Part shown: positions 8,708-16,709 of the stretch, piece by piece
Layout: the number at the start of each line of letters is the position of its first letter
Position numbering within the stretch: the stretch's first letter is position 1
Source: DASREM01 sp035652095
GTDB lineage: Bacteria; Acidobacteriota; Terriglobia; Terriglobales; Acidobacteriaceae
NCBI GenBank assembly: GCA_035652095.1
Contig: DASREM010000030.1
Span: 62,001 to 126,000, forward strand
Direction of reading: 5' to 3'
Length of the DNA stretch: 64,000 nt
Notes under the pieces: generated by a model
The model's input: the letters and a program-made list of their open reading frames with translations, nothing else
What the model was told of the DNA's origin: nothing
The model's database searches: none
Program-made: the position numbers and the translations under genes

Positions 8708-9634
8708 TCATTCAACGATTTCCCGCACCGAAGCATGGTCCATCGGCACGCCGATGGACTCCGCGCTTCCCTTCTGCTCGGAAATCAAAACTCCGGCCAG
8801 GATACAGGCTGCGCCAAGCGCAGCCCGCGAACCTAATCGCTCGCCGAGGAACAAGAAGGACGTGACCCAGGCGAAGACCGGCTCCAGCGAAAAGATCAGC
8901 GCGGCGTGTGTCGGAGGGGTGTACTGCTGCGCCCACGCCTGCACCGCGAAGGCCAGAGCCAGGCTGAGACACGCTGTGATCGCAATACCGGAGTACACAC
9001 GGCCGGTCCACGCGACCTGCGGGGTTTCCAATCCCGCAGCGGTCACCACCATCAGCAACGCCGTGACAATGACTTGGATCACGGTGATCTGTTGCCAGCG
9101 GTGCTCCCGCGTGACATGTCCGATCACGATGATGTGAAAGGCAAAGGAAACCGCCGCGCCCAGAGTGTAGAGATCGCCTCGGTTCAGGCTGCTCAGGTTC
9201 AACCCCGCGCCCGGCCTCGATGGGACTGTCAGCAGGTACAGCCCACCAAAAGCAAGTGCAACCCCCGCCACGCTCCAGCGATTCAGTCCGCGCCTCCAGA
9301 ACAGCGCCAGGAACACCGGCACCAGCACCACGGAGACCCCAGTCAGAAACGCCGACTTGGAAGCCGTCGTGTATCTCAGGCCCGTCGTCTGTAGTTCGTT
9401 CCCAAGGTAGAGAAAGAACCCGGCTACGCCTCCGGATTGAATCGCACCCAGCTTCATGCCTGGCAAGTGCCTGTGAAACGCCAGGGCAAGGATGAGAGCC
9501 GCGCAGCTCATGCGGATGGCATTGAATAGCAGGGGAGAGATGTCGGCGACCGCACTTTTGATGACAACGAAGGTCGCGCCCCAGACCAGCGACATCGCAA
9601 CCAGCGACAGATGCGCTTTGAGCGAGCGAGACAT
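8708..9634 (-). CDS. EamA/DMT-superfamily transporter
   Basis: The 308-residue protein has about ten hydrophobic segments arranged as two EamA repeats (about 5-140 and 155-290). The hallmark WGATFVVIKS of TM1 and the second-repeat region AALIFSLEPVFAWVTSFLFLGE are both visible. Members export amino acids, nucleosides or other metabolites; the substrate is unknown here. It stands alone between the HtrA and small membrane protein genes. Confidence 0.9.
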   Translation of the reverse strand: MSRSLKAHLSLVAMSLVWGATFVVIKSAVADISPLLFNAIRMSCAALILALAFHRHLPGMKLGAIQSGGVAGFFLYLGNELQTTGLRYTTASKSAFLTGVSVVLVPVFLALFWRRGLNRWSVAGVALAFGGLYLLTVPSRPGAGLNLSSLNRGDLYTLGAAVSFAFHIIVIGHVTREHRWQQITVIQVIVTALLMVVTAAGLETPQVAWTGRVYSGIAITACLSLALAFAVQAWAQQYTPPTHAALIFSLEPVFAWVTSFLFLGERLGSRAALGAACILAGVLISEQKGSAESIGVPMDHASVREIVE

Positions 9635-9655
9635 CGCTTCAGAGTAGCAAATGCC

Positions 9656-9967
9656 CTACATGCGTCCGGCGAAGGCGGCGAGGAACAGGCCGGTATAGAT
9701 TGCGATCACGACCAGGATGAGCATGGTGGTCAGCGCGAAGAAGGTGATGAGATCAAAGTGGCGGGGTAGAAAACAGCGCGCCAGCCGCGAAATTCCGATG
9801 ACCTCGGCAGCAATCAGAATCGGGAAAAGCAGGATCGCGATCATCCGCCCGTGTGCGACGCGCGGCGTGATGACCATGTAGACCAGAGCGGGCAGAAACG
9901 CAAAAGCCGGAACGATCGCCAGCGGCGCGCCAGTCAGTAACAGCCGTTCGCGGCGCTTCCAGTCCAT
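9656..9967 (-). CDS. Small integral membrane protein, unknown function
   Basis: The 103 residues contain three clear hydrophobic helices (about 11-33, 42-62, 75-98) separated by short basic loops. I do not recognise a family. It is 21 bp upstream of the EamA transporter gene and on the same strand, so co-transcription is plausible. Its 5' side borders a large hairpin made of two inverted family A repeats. Confidence 0.6.
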   Translation of the reverse strand: MDWKRRERLLLTGAPLAIVPAFAFLPALVYMVITPRVAHGRMIAILLFPILIAAEVIGISRLARCFLPRHFDLITFFALTTMLILVVIAIYTGLFLAAFAGRM

Positions 9968-9992
9968 AGAGCAAGGATACTGGCATCAATTG

Positions 9993-10067
9993 CCTTCGTG
10001 TAACTTCGTGTCCTTTGTGGTTCAGAATTACAAAACAAACCACAAAGGACACGAAGTCTCACGAAGG
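9993..10067. repeat. Giant hairpin of two inverted family A repeats
   Basis: Two copies of the 30-bp AAGGACACGAAG repeat face each other (9993-10022 and 10038-10067), matching at 28 of 30 positions across a 15-nt loop. The structure lies between the end of the amidohydrolase gene and the start of the small membrane protein, so it could act as a terminator or RNA processing site. There is no T-run. Confidence 0.8.
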
Positions 10068-10072
10068 AAGAG

Positions 10073-11782
10073 CTACCTCGCCTCGTACACCGTCTTCCCC
10101 CCAACCACGGGTCGCAAAACCTTCGTCGCGAGAATCTTCGCTGGAACCACCGACGTGATATCGCGATCGAGCACTACGAAATCCGCCAGCATGCCCGGCG
10201 CGAGCGTACCTTTGTCTTTTTCCGTGAATTCCGCAAAGGCAGCGCCGGTCGTGTACGCCGCGATGGCCTGATCCATGGTCAACTTCTGCTCCGGAAAATA
10301 TTCTTTCTTTCCGTCTTCGCTCTTGCGCGTCACCGCGGCATACAGACCGCGAAACGGCGTCACTGGCTCGACCGGATAGTCTGTTCCAAATGCCAGAGTC
10401 ACGCCTTTCTTCAAGAACTCTGCCCATGCGTAAGAGTGCGCCGCGCGTTTCTCGCCCAGCCTGGCCATCGCCCAATTCATGTCGGTCAGCAGATGATTCG
10501 GCTGCATGGAAGCGATGACCTTCAGCTCCTTGAACTTCGAGACTTCGAGCGGCGTGGTGACCTGCGCGTGCTCGATGCGCAAACGGAAATCGTCTCCGCC
10601 GTTCGGCGCTTTGACTTTCTTTTCGCGCGCTTCTTTCTCGGCCGCCGCGAACGCATTCAAGGCCATCATCACGCCCTTGTCGCCGATGGCATGAAATCCC
10701 ATTTGAAAGCCGGCATCGATGCGCTCTTTCGCCATCTCCGTCAGCTTGGCTTCTTCGTATTGAGGCAGGCCCGAGTTCTTGGGATCGTCGGCGTAAGGCT
10801 CGAGCAACGCGGCCGTGTGCGAGCCCAGCGAGCCATCCATAAAGCCCTTCAGCATGCCGGTGCGCAACATGAGATCGGATTGCGGATGGGACGCGCGATG
10901 CGCCTGCAGAGTCTCCAGCGGATCATCGAACGGCAGCCACGCCGAGATGCGCGCCGTGAGCTTGCCTTCGCGCTCCAGTTCTTCGTACATCAGAAAGTCG
11001 TCCCAGGTGGAAAGATCCTGCGCTGAAGTCACGCCCCATTTCGCCAGATCTTGCAATGCGGAGGCAATTGCCTTACGCCGCTGATCATGGGTCGGCTTGG
11101 GGATCACCGCGGTGACCGCTTCCATTGCAGTCTCGCGCAGAATTCCGGTGGGCTGTCCAGTGGAGTCGCGATCGATCTCGCCTCCCGCCGGGGGCTTGCT
11201 CGCAACCGTGATGCTGGCCAGTTGCAAAGCGCGCGTGTTGGCCACCCCGATGTGTCCATCCACGCGGGTTAGAAATGCCGGATGATCTCCGGTGACTTCA
11301 TCCAGGTCCCAGCGGCTGGGCAGTTCTTTGACCGGCCATAGCGTCTGGTCCCAGCCGCCGCCGCGGATCCACTCGCCCGCCGCAGCCGTCTCCACCTTGG
11401 CGCGGATGCGGTCCCGGAAGTCGGTGAGCGACTTCGCGCCCACCAGGTTCACATTCTCCATCTCAAAACCGGCCCCCGCCAGGTGCAGGTGCGCATCGTT
11501 GAAGCCGGGCATGACAAAGTGGCCGCCGAGATCGACGATCTGCGTATCCGGGCCGCGCAATTTTCCGATTTCTTCTTCCGAGCCGACAGCCAGCACGCGA
11601 TCGCCGCGCAAGGCCAGGGCCTGCGCCCGTCCGACGACGTGAAAGGAAGAGGAGGAAGGAGGCACGCCGGAATAGATATTGCCGTGCAGAAAAATGATGT
11701 CGGCTTTGGGTTTGGCCTGCTGGTCCTGCGCGAACATCGCAATGGTGATGGTGCACATCAGGACGACCGCCTTCAGGTTCAT
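10073..11782 (-). CDS. Secreted amidohydrolase (YtcJ/amidohydro_3-like)
   Basis: From the ATG at 11782 the protein is 569 residues with a signal peptide (MNLKAVVLMCTITIAMFAQ). The YtcJ-type composite-domain start (DIIFLHGNIYSG), PGFNDAHLHLAGAG (metal-binding HxH), GFHAIGDKGV, RIEHAQVT and the late FGTDYPVEP motif with its catalytic Asp are all visible. Members hydrolyse amides or imides; the substrate is unknown. The start overlaps the stop of the M20 peptidase gene by four bases (ATGA), so the pair is translationally coupled and may act on the same peptide-like substrate. A longer upstream start is rejected because it lies within the peptidase gene. Confidence 0.9.
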   Translation of the reverse strand: MNLKAVVLMCTITIAMFAQDQQAKPKADIIFLHGNIYSGVPPSSSSFHVVGRAQALALRGDRVLAVGSEEEIGKLRGPDTQIVDLGGHFVMPGFNDAHLHLAGAGFEMENVNLVGAKSLTDFRDRIRAKVETAAAGEWIRGGGWDQTLWPVKELPSRWDLDEVTGDHPAFLTRVDGHIGVANTRALQLASITVASKPPAGGEIDRDSTGQPTGILRETAMEAVTAVIPKPTHDQRRKAIASALQDLAKWGVTSAQDLSTWDDFLMYEELEREGKLTARISAWLPFDDPLETLQAHRASHPQSDLMLRTGMLKGFMDGSLGSHTAALLEPYADDPKNSGLPQYEEAKLTEMAKERIDAGFQMGFHAIGDKGVMMALNAFAAAEKEAREKKVKAPNGGDDFRLRIEHAQVTTPLEVSKFKELKVIASMQPNHLLTDMNWAMARLGEKRAAHSYAWAEFLKKGVTLAFGTDYPVEPVTPFRGLYAAVTRKSEDGKKEYFPEQKLTMDQAIAAYTTGAAFAEFTEKDKGTLAPGMLADFVVLDRDITSVVPAKILATKVLRPVVGGKTVYEAR

Positions 11783-13041
11783 GCGCTGACTCCCGCCAGG
11801 GTGAGAAGTGTGAGAAGAATTCGTTTCAGGCCCAACTCCCTGCCGCTGCAGTCGAACCATTCCTGCAAGGTGTGGGCGCCGCCACCCGCCCCTCCGCCGC
11901 CGATGGCAACGGCTTCGCGCCCCAGCGAGAGCGGGATGTTGGCGTCGGTGGAGGCGCGCTGCACCTGCGCCGCGTTTCCGAGATGCGTATCCACGGCGCG
12001 GATGACCTGCAGGATTCGCGCCTTGGAATCGAGTTCGCCCGCCGGGCGGTTTCCGATCACTACCACTTCGTAACTCAGCACGCCGGAGCGCTTCTGTCCG
12101 GCGCCGCGGGCGTGCATGGCCCGCGATTCCTCTTCGACCGCGCGGTCCAGCGCATGCCGCATCACCATCTCCAGGCGTTCCATCTCACTCATCGAAGTGG
12201 AGCGGATATCAATGCGCATGCTGGCGGACTCGGGAATGGAGTTCACCGAGGTGCCGCCGCGGATCACACCAATGTTGAATGTGGTCTTCGGAGTGGTCGG
12301 GACCTGGGTCTGGGAAAAAGCGTGGATCGCGCGCGAGAGAACAACGATCGGGTTCGGCGCCCCGAAATCGCTCCAGGAATGCCCACCCGGGCCGCGCACG
12401 ATGACTTCAAATCGCCGGCTGCCGAGCGCTTCGGCCACGATGGTGTCGGAACCCGCGCCGTCGAGCACAAGGCTGTGCTGAATCTGGTCCCGCCATTTGG
12501 GGTTGGAAAAAATATGCCGCATGCCCCGCAGATCCCCCTCGCCCTCCTCGCCCACGTTGCCGATAAACACGATGGGAAGTTGATGGGTCAGCTTCACGGC
12601 ACGCAGCGCACCTGCGACCGCGAGCATGGCAGCCACCCCCGCGCCGTTATCGGAGACCCCGGGACCGTAGAGCCGGGAACCCTGCTGGCGGATGTTGAGC
12701 GGAGTGCCGGCCGGGAAAACCGTGTCTATGTGAGCGCTGATGGAAACGAAACGGCGGCCCAGGCCACGCCGGGTGCCGAAGACATTTCCCACATCGTCAA
12801 TGCGCACTTCTTCAAGTTCCAGTTCCTTGAATCGTTCGCGCAACCAGTCCGCGCGGGCGGCTTCGCCGAATGGCGGCGCGGCAATGCGGGCCATTTCGAG
12901 CTGCCAGTGCGCGAATTGCGCTTCCTGCGCGCGCAGCCACGCGAAGGCGGACCTCACCGTGGGCAGCGCCGACAAGCGAAGCACGTCCTGCTGCACCAGA
13001 TGAGCGATTTCCGACACTGCGGCACGGTCACTGATCGCCAT
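11779..13041 (-). CDS. M20-family metallopeptidase
   Basis: A 420-residue di-zinc aminoacylase/carboxypeptidase-type enzyme. Metal and catalytic motifs are in order: SAHIDTVFP (about 97-105), GPGVSDNGAG (about 126-135) and the catalytic Glu pair in VGEEGEGDLRG (about 163-173). A dimerisation (lid) domain follows from about 205, starting RFEVIVRGPGGHSW. No signal peptide is seen, so the enzyme is probably cytosolic whereas its coupled partner appears exported. Substrate unknown; tripeptidase T-like and carboxypeptidase G2-like roles are both possible. Confidence 0.92.
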   Translation of the reverse strand: MAISDRAAVSEIAHLVQQDVLRLSALPTVRSAFAWLRAQEAQFAHWQLEMARIAAPPFGEAARADWLRERFKELELEEVRIDDVGNVFGTRRGLGRRFVSISAHIDTVFPAGTPLNIRQQGSRLYGPGVSDNGAGVAAMLAVAGALRAVKLTHQLPIVFIGNVGEEGEGDLRGMRHIFSNPKWRDQIQHSLVLDGAGSDTIVAEALGSRRFEVIVRGPGGHSWSDFGAPNPIVVLSRAIHAFSQTQVPTTPKTTFNIGVIRGGTSVNSIPESASMRIDIRSTSMSEMERLEMVMRHALDRAVEEESRAMHARGAGQKRSGVLSYEVVVIGNRPAGELDSKARILQVIRAVDTHLGNAAQVQRASTDANIPLSLGREAVAIGGGGAGGGAHTLQEWFDCSGRELGLKRILLTLLTLAGVSA

Positions 13042-13561
13042 AAAGTTAATGCGCCATATTACAACGCAATGCTCGGATTGGGATTAGCTTCGGAGGCTTC
13101 GCCGGTTACCAGAGTTGGGGAAGCGGTGGGTTACGCGCTCGTACCGGCCGGCATCTCGCCAGGTTCGTGCTTGTGGGGGGAAATGGAAAGGACACGGGGA
13201 GTGCATGGCTCGATGGCGCGACCACCGTTACGACGTGGGTTCGCTTTGCGGACTGCCGGGGCAGATGTCCCTGTGCAGGCCAAGCGATACACGTGTTTTT
13301 CCTATAGCTAAGTTGTTGATTTCCCGTTATGGCCGGCGGAAGCCTTAAAAGCGGAGTTCAAGCATCGCGCAGGATGCCCTTTCCCGGCGTTTGCAGGCCC
13401 GCCACGCGCAACTCGGGCTTGGAACAGGGTTCTAAGTTCACTGGCCCGCTCGCCAACGATCCTGGGGCCGCGTAGCGCTGGTTATAGCTAATAGATATTG
13501 CGTACATACAAGAAGATGTTTATTTCCCCTGTCCGGGAATATATGTACAGCGAAAGTCGGG
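13042..13561. other. 520-bp intergenic region without a convincing gene
   Basis: No credible gene is seen. A plus-strand frame at 13115-13348 (or from ATG 13205, preceded by GGGGAG) encodes a Cys/Arg-rich product with no recognisable fold. Near 13516-13551 there is an AT-rich tract bounded by GTACATA and TATGTAC, a possible inverted repeat around a CCCCTGTCCGGG core. The upstream promoter of the M20-amidohydrolase pair must lie at the left end. Confidence 0.5.
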
Positions 13562-14818
13562 TCAGTGCATGGGCTGCGCCGGGGCGCCTTGCACGCATTC
13601 CATGATCTCAGCCTCGCTCAGGGTGTGGTCGGAAGCCTTCGCGCGCGCGTAGATGCGATCCACAATGCCGTCGTTCGCGGCGATTCCACGACGCTCCAGC
13701 CAGAACAGGACGTTGGACTTCCCACTCATGGGTCCGATATCAATGATTTGCTCAAGGCCAAAGACGTGCGAGGGCACGCCCGAGTAGACCGTGTTCGCCA
13801 GTTCAACATCGTTCTTGTGATACGCCTTGATGACCGCCGCCGCGTGCACTCCGGTCGCGGTGCGGAAGGCGTCCTCCCCCACCACAGGATAGTTCGCGGG
13901 AATGGGAACTCCGGTAGCGCGCGAAACCGCCTGGCAATATTCCTTCAGCTTCGTGACATCCTGATCTTTCCACGGCGGAATCCCCATCAACTTGAGGTTG
14001 ACCAGCATCTGGTCCATCTGGGTATTGCCGACGCGTTCCCCGATTCCCAGCGCGCAGGCATGAATGCACTCGGCGCCCGCAACTAACGCCGCCATCGAGT
14101 TGGCAATGGCAAGGCCACGGTCGCAGTGTCCGTGCCAATCCACGCGGATCTTCTCACCGGAGGGCTTCACCACTTCTTCCATGATGAAGCGCACCAGCGC
14201 AAAGGTGCCCATGGGAGTCGCGTGGCCGGCGGTGTCGCAGATCACGATAGCCTTAGCGCCATGGCTGATCGCCGTCGAGTACAGCTTTTTCACCATCTCG
14301 GGATCGCAGCGCGTGGTGTCTTCTGTGACATACATGACGTCGAGCCCGAGCGAGACCGCGTACTTCACCGCATTCTCGGTGGTCTGGAGCAGGAAGTCGT
14401 CGGTCCAGCCCTCGGTAAAGCGCCGGATGGGACTCGAGCCCAGGAAGGTTGCGGCTTCGATGTTGAGCCCGGTGCGCTGCACGATCTCCGCCACTGGACG
14501 GATGTCGTTCGGATGGGTGCGCGCGGCGCAGTTGGGCTTGATGTCCATCTTGTGATTCACGATTTCGCGCGCCAATGCTTCCACGTGTTCCACTGCGCGC
14601 GGGCCCGCGCCGGGCAGGCCGAGATCGAGCATGTTGATCCCAAGCGCTTCCATCAGGTGAAGAATTTCGATCTTGTCGTGAATCGAGGGATCGCGCACCG
14701 AGGGGGACTGCAACCCGTCGCGCAGGCTCTCGTCGTTGAGCAGGACGTGTCCGGAGGGCCGCAGCGAAGCGGGATGGATCTTGTTCCAGTCGTAAATCAG
14801 CTCGTTAACGTTCAACAC
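13562..14818 (-). CDS. LeuA/HMG-CoA-lyase-like acyltransferase (DRE-TIM superfamily)
   Basis: The 418-residue protein has a TIM barrel with the family landmarks slightly altered: LNDESLRDGLQSPS at the start (normally xRDGxQ), DWHGHCDRGLAIAN (usually HxHNDxG) and GIGERVGNTQMD. It lacks the C-terminal LeuA regulatory dimer domain, so it is shorter than standard 2-isopropylmalate synthase (about 500+). The condensation of acetyl-CoA with a 2-oxo acid (isopropylmalate, citramalate or homocitrate type) is likely; which one is open. The start is a GTG with GGGGTGA just before it. Confidence 0.85.
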   Translation of the reverse strand: MLNVNELIYDWNKIHPASLRPSGHVLLNDESLRDGLQSPSVRDPSIHDKIEILHLMEALGINMLDLGLPGAGPRAVEHVEALAREIVNHKMDIKPNCAARTHPNDIRPVAEIVQRTGLNIEAATFLGSSPIRRFTEGWTDDFLLQTTENAVKYAVSLGLDVMYVTEDTTRCDPEMVKKLYSTAISHGAKAIVICDTAGHATPMGTFALVRFIMEEVVKPSGEKIRVDWHGHCDRGLAIANSMAALVAGAECIHACALGIGERVGNTQMDQMLVNLKLMGIPPWKDQDVTKLKEYCQAVSRATGVPIPANYPVVGEDAFRTATGVHAAAVIKAYHKNDVELANTVYSGVPSHVFGLEQIIDIGPMSGKSNVLFWLERRGIAANDGIVDRIYARAKASDHTLSEAEIMECVQGAPAQPMH

Positions 14819-14851
14819 TCACCCCAGGTTCTATTCGAAGCGCCCCACGCG

Positions 14852-15184
14852 CTATTTTTCTTTTCCCGGAATCGTCAGCCCGAAGACCGAGGTCGTGCCC
14901 TTCCCGGCAACATTGATGCCGCGAACATCGTCGTCATTGGGCAGGTAAAGGGTCTTGCAATGCTCGCAGCGGTATACTTCCGCATTCTTGCCCCAGGCTT
15001 TCTCGGCGTCGCCGCACGCCTGCTCTTTGACGTCGGTGGTGTAAAACCAGCGCTTCAAGTGTCCGCCGCAGAATTTTCCCTTGGCGTCTTTTTCATTGCA
15101 GGAGCGCTGTCCAACCTTCTTTATCTTCACTTTGTGGTTGGGGAGCTGTTGCGGAGCAAGCATGGTTGCCGAGTCAGTGGCCAA
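14852..15184 (-). CDS. Conserved-looking cysteine-rich protein, possible zinc ribbon
   Basis: A 110-residue basic protein with SCNEKDAKGKFCGG (about 28-41), an isolated Cys near 57 and RCEHC (about 72-76), a spacing that could form a zinc site. The middle, GGHLKRWFYTTD, is aromatic-rich. I do not recognise the family. Two starts compete: a TTG at 15184 with GAGGA eight bases upstream, and an ATG at 15163 without clear SD. It is 33 bp downstream of no gene on its own strand except the CDF-like gene, and directly upstream of the LeuA-like gene. Confidence 0.6.
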   Translation of the reverse strand: MATDSATMLAPQQLPNHKVKIKKVGQRSCNEKDAKGKFCGGHLKRWFYTTDVKEQACGDAEKAWGKNAEVYRCEHCKTLYLPNDDDVRGINVAGKGTTSVFGLTIPGKEK

Positions 15185-15277
15185 AGCAAGTATCCTCGTC
15201 GCTGCGGCCGCAGCCGCGGGATGGGACTGAACTCAATATTTTACTTGAAGCGGGATGGGGGAGCCAGACAGACGCAA

Positions 15278-15904
15278 TTAATGGCAGTCGGCACAGGCTT
15301 TGCCGCGCAATGCGTCGAAGCCTTCCTTCCCAATGATGGGAACCATCACCAGGGCGGCCACGGGGTCTGCCCACCACCAGCCCGCGAGCGAGTTCAGCAG
15401 GAGTCCAGACAACAGGATCGCCGATAAGTACGCGCAGAGCGAAGTCTGACGCGAATCGGCTTGCAGCGCCGCACTGGAAAGAGCGCGCGCGGCGCGGCGC
15501 TTGGCCCGGGCCAGCAGCGGCATCACGATCAGAGAAAGAACCGCGATGGTCACTCCCGCGATGCTGCGTTCAGGAGCTTCGCGCTTCAAAAGCGAGACCA
15601 CGGCATCCCACGCAACGTACCCAGCAAGCAGCACAAAACTGAAGCCCACGAGGCGAAGAGCTTTTCTTTCCAGCGCCTCCGCATGCCCGCCGGTGCGCTC
15701 CGAGTGCAGTCTCCAAAGAAGTATGGCGCCCGAGGAAGTCTCAATCCAGGAGTCCACGCCGAATCCCACCAGGGCCACGCTTCCCGCAATCGCGCCGGCA
15801 ATGACGGAGACCAGGCCTTCTACAAGGTTCCAGCCGACCGTGAGATATTCCAACTGGATTCCGCGTTGCAGAGCGACAGTCCGCGGAAGCGCTTCGGTGG
15901 CCAC
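15278..15904 (-). CDS. Cation diffusion facilitator-like membrane protein, short form
   Basis: The 208 residues form six hydrophobic helices in the CDF pattern: EYLTVGWNLVEGLVSV, then GFGVDSWIET (TM2 metal site, here G..xD instead of HxxxD), and ALQADSRQTSLCAYLS plus WWWADPVAALV (TM5-TM6). The cytoplasmic C-terminal metal-sensing domain is absent; the protein ends in a short KACADCH tail, which itself could bind metal. Fewer canonical ligands suggest an altered ion or a different substrate. The start is a GTG at 15904. Confidence 0.82.
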   Translation of the reverse strand: MATEALPRTVALQRGIQLEYLTVGWNLVEGLVSVIAGAIAGSVALVGFGVDSWIETSSGAILLWRLHSERTGGHAEALERKALRLVGFSFVLLAGYVAWDAVVSLLKREAPERSIAGVTIAVLSLIVMPLLARAKRRAARALSSAALQADSRQTSLCAYLSAILLSGLLLNSLAGWWWADPVAALVMVPIIGKEGFDALRGKACADCH

Positions 15905-15928
15905 ACCACAATCCTACCGCAGTAACGT

Positions 15929-16114
15929 TCAGCCCACCTTCTTCCTGTCGGTGAGGGCGTCCTGCGCCAGGCGTAGCCAGCGGCCGATGCGGGCCTTTTC
16001 CGCGTCGCGCTCACGCTTGGAAAATGGCAGCGGCAATTCTCCCTTAGGATCCACCGGCCCCTCGGGAACTAAGGGTGTCCGGCGGCGTCTGTCTCTTCGC
16101 AAAAACCACTTCAT
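15929..16114 (-). CDS. Possible small basic protein
   Basis: A 61-codon frame, highly charged (RRDRRRRTP, SKRERDAEKARIGRWLRLAQDALTDRKK), with an amphipathic C-terminal helix. There is no recognisable domain and no SD before the ATG. It lies directly upstream of the CDF-like gene on the same strand, which is the only contextual support. Confidence 0.35.
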   Translation of the reverse strand: MKWFLRRDRRRRTPLVPEGPVDPKGELPLPFSKRERDAEKARIGRWLRLAQDALTDRKKVG

Positions 16115-16226
16115 AGGGGGAGGTTCCCTGACGACTTAAAAATAGGTCAAACCAGCCGATTGTTCGATGGGGAACATACCGTAGTTTGCGGGGAGAAATC
16201 CCGAGTGGCTTCTAAGGTGCCGGCGG

Positions 16227-16709
16227 TTAATCGAACTCCCGTTTGGGCGCAGGCTGTTGGCGCCCGACCTGCCCAGCAGAGACTTGCGCCACGTAATAAT
16301 TCTCGCCGCGCACCGGAATACCCGCCAGGCGGCGCAGCATCCCGATCTGTCCCACGTGGGTCAGGGCATCGGCCACAGGCCCCTGAAAAAGCTTTTCGGG
16401 GGGCGCCTGGAGGGGAGCATCGGAGGCCAGGTATTCGTCGAAAGCCTTAAGCGCCGCAAAGAAGCGCTCCATTTCCTGCTCCCAGGGAAGCGGTTGGGAG
16501 TTGTTCCACGCCTGCTGCCCTCGAGCGATGGAGAGACCCCAATCGAACAAGTCGCCCACATGCGCAAGAATCTGCACCGGGGTGCGACTCGAGTCTCCAA
16601 CGCGAAAATCGCCAAAGGAGGACGGTGTGTCGCGAATCGCCTTCCCTCCGCGGTAGGCGACCGTGGCCAGGGTATGACGAAGCAACTCACGCTTGGGATC
16701 GCTCATCAT
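16227..16709 (-). CDS. DinB/YfiT-like four-helix protein
   Basis: The 160-residue protein shows the DinB-like pattern of metal-binding histidines: RTPVQILAHVGDLFDW (His near 50) and DALTHVGQIGMLRRLAGI (His near 118), plus the WxQE-type helix 82-95. These proteins are metal-dependent hydrolases or thiol-dependent transferases; the exact activity is unknown. It starts immediately after the stop of the aldehyde dehydrogenase gene (stop-ATGATG), so both are in one operon and the protein may process a related small molecule. Confidence 0.8.
   Translation of the reverse strand: MMSDPKRELLRHTLATVAYRGGKAIRDTPSSFGDFRVGDSSRTPVQILAHVGDLFDWGLSIARGQQAWNNSQPLPWEQEMERFFAALKAFDEYLASDAPLQAPPEKLFQGPVADALTHVGQIGMLRRLAGIPVRGENYYVAQVSAGQVGRQQPAPKREFD

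Noticed and set aside
11872..13311. 479-codon plus-strand frame opposite the M20 peptidase
   Set aside because: Arg/Gly/His-rich composition typical of antisense high-GC frames; the peptidase motifs on the other strand are complete.
13115..13348. 77-codon plus-strand frame in the long intergenic gap
   Set aside because: No family, no strong SD at the first start and random composition; kept only as a note in the gap entry.
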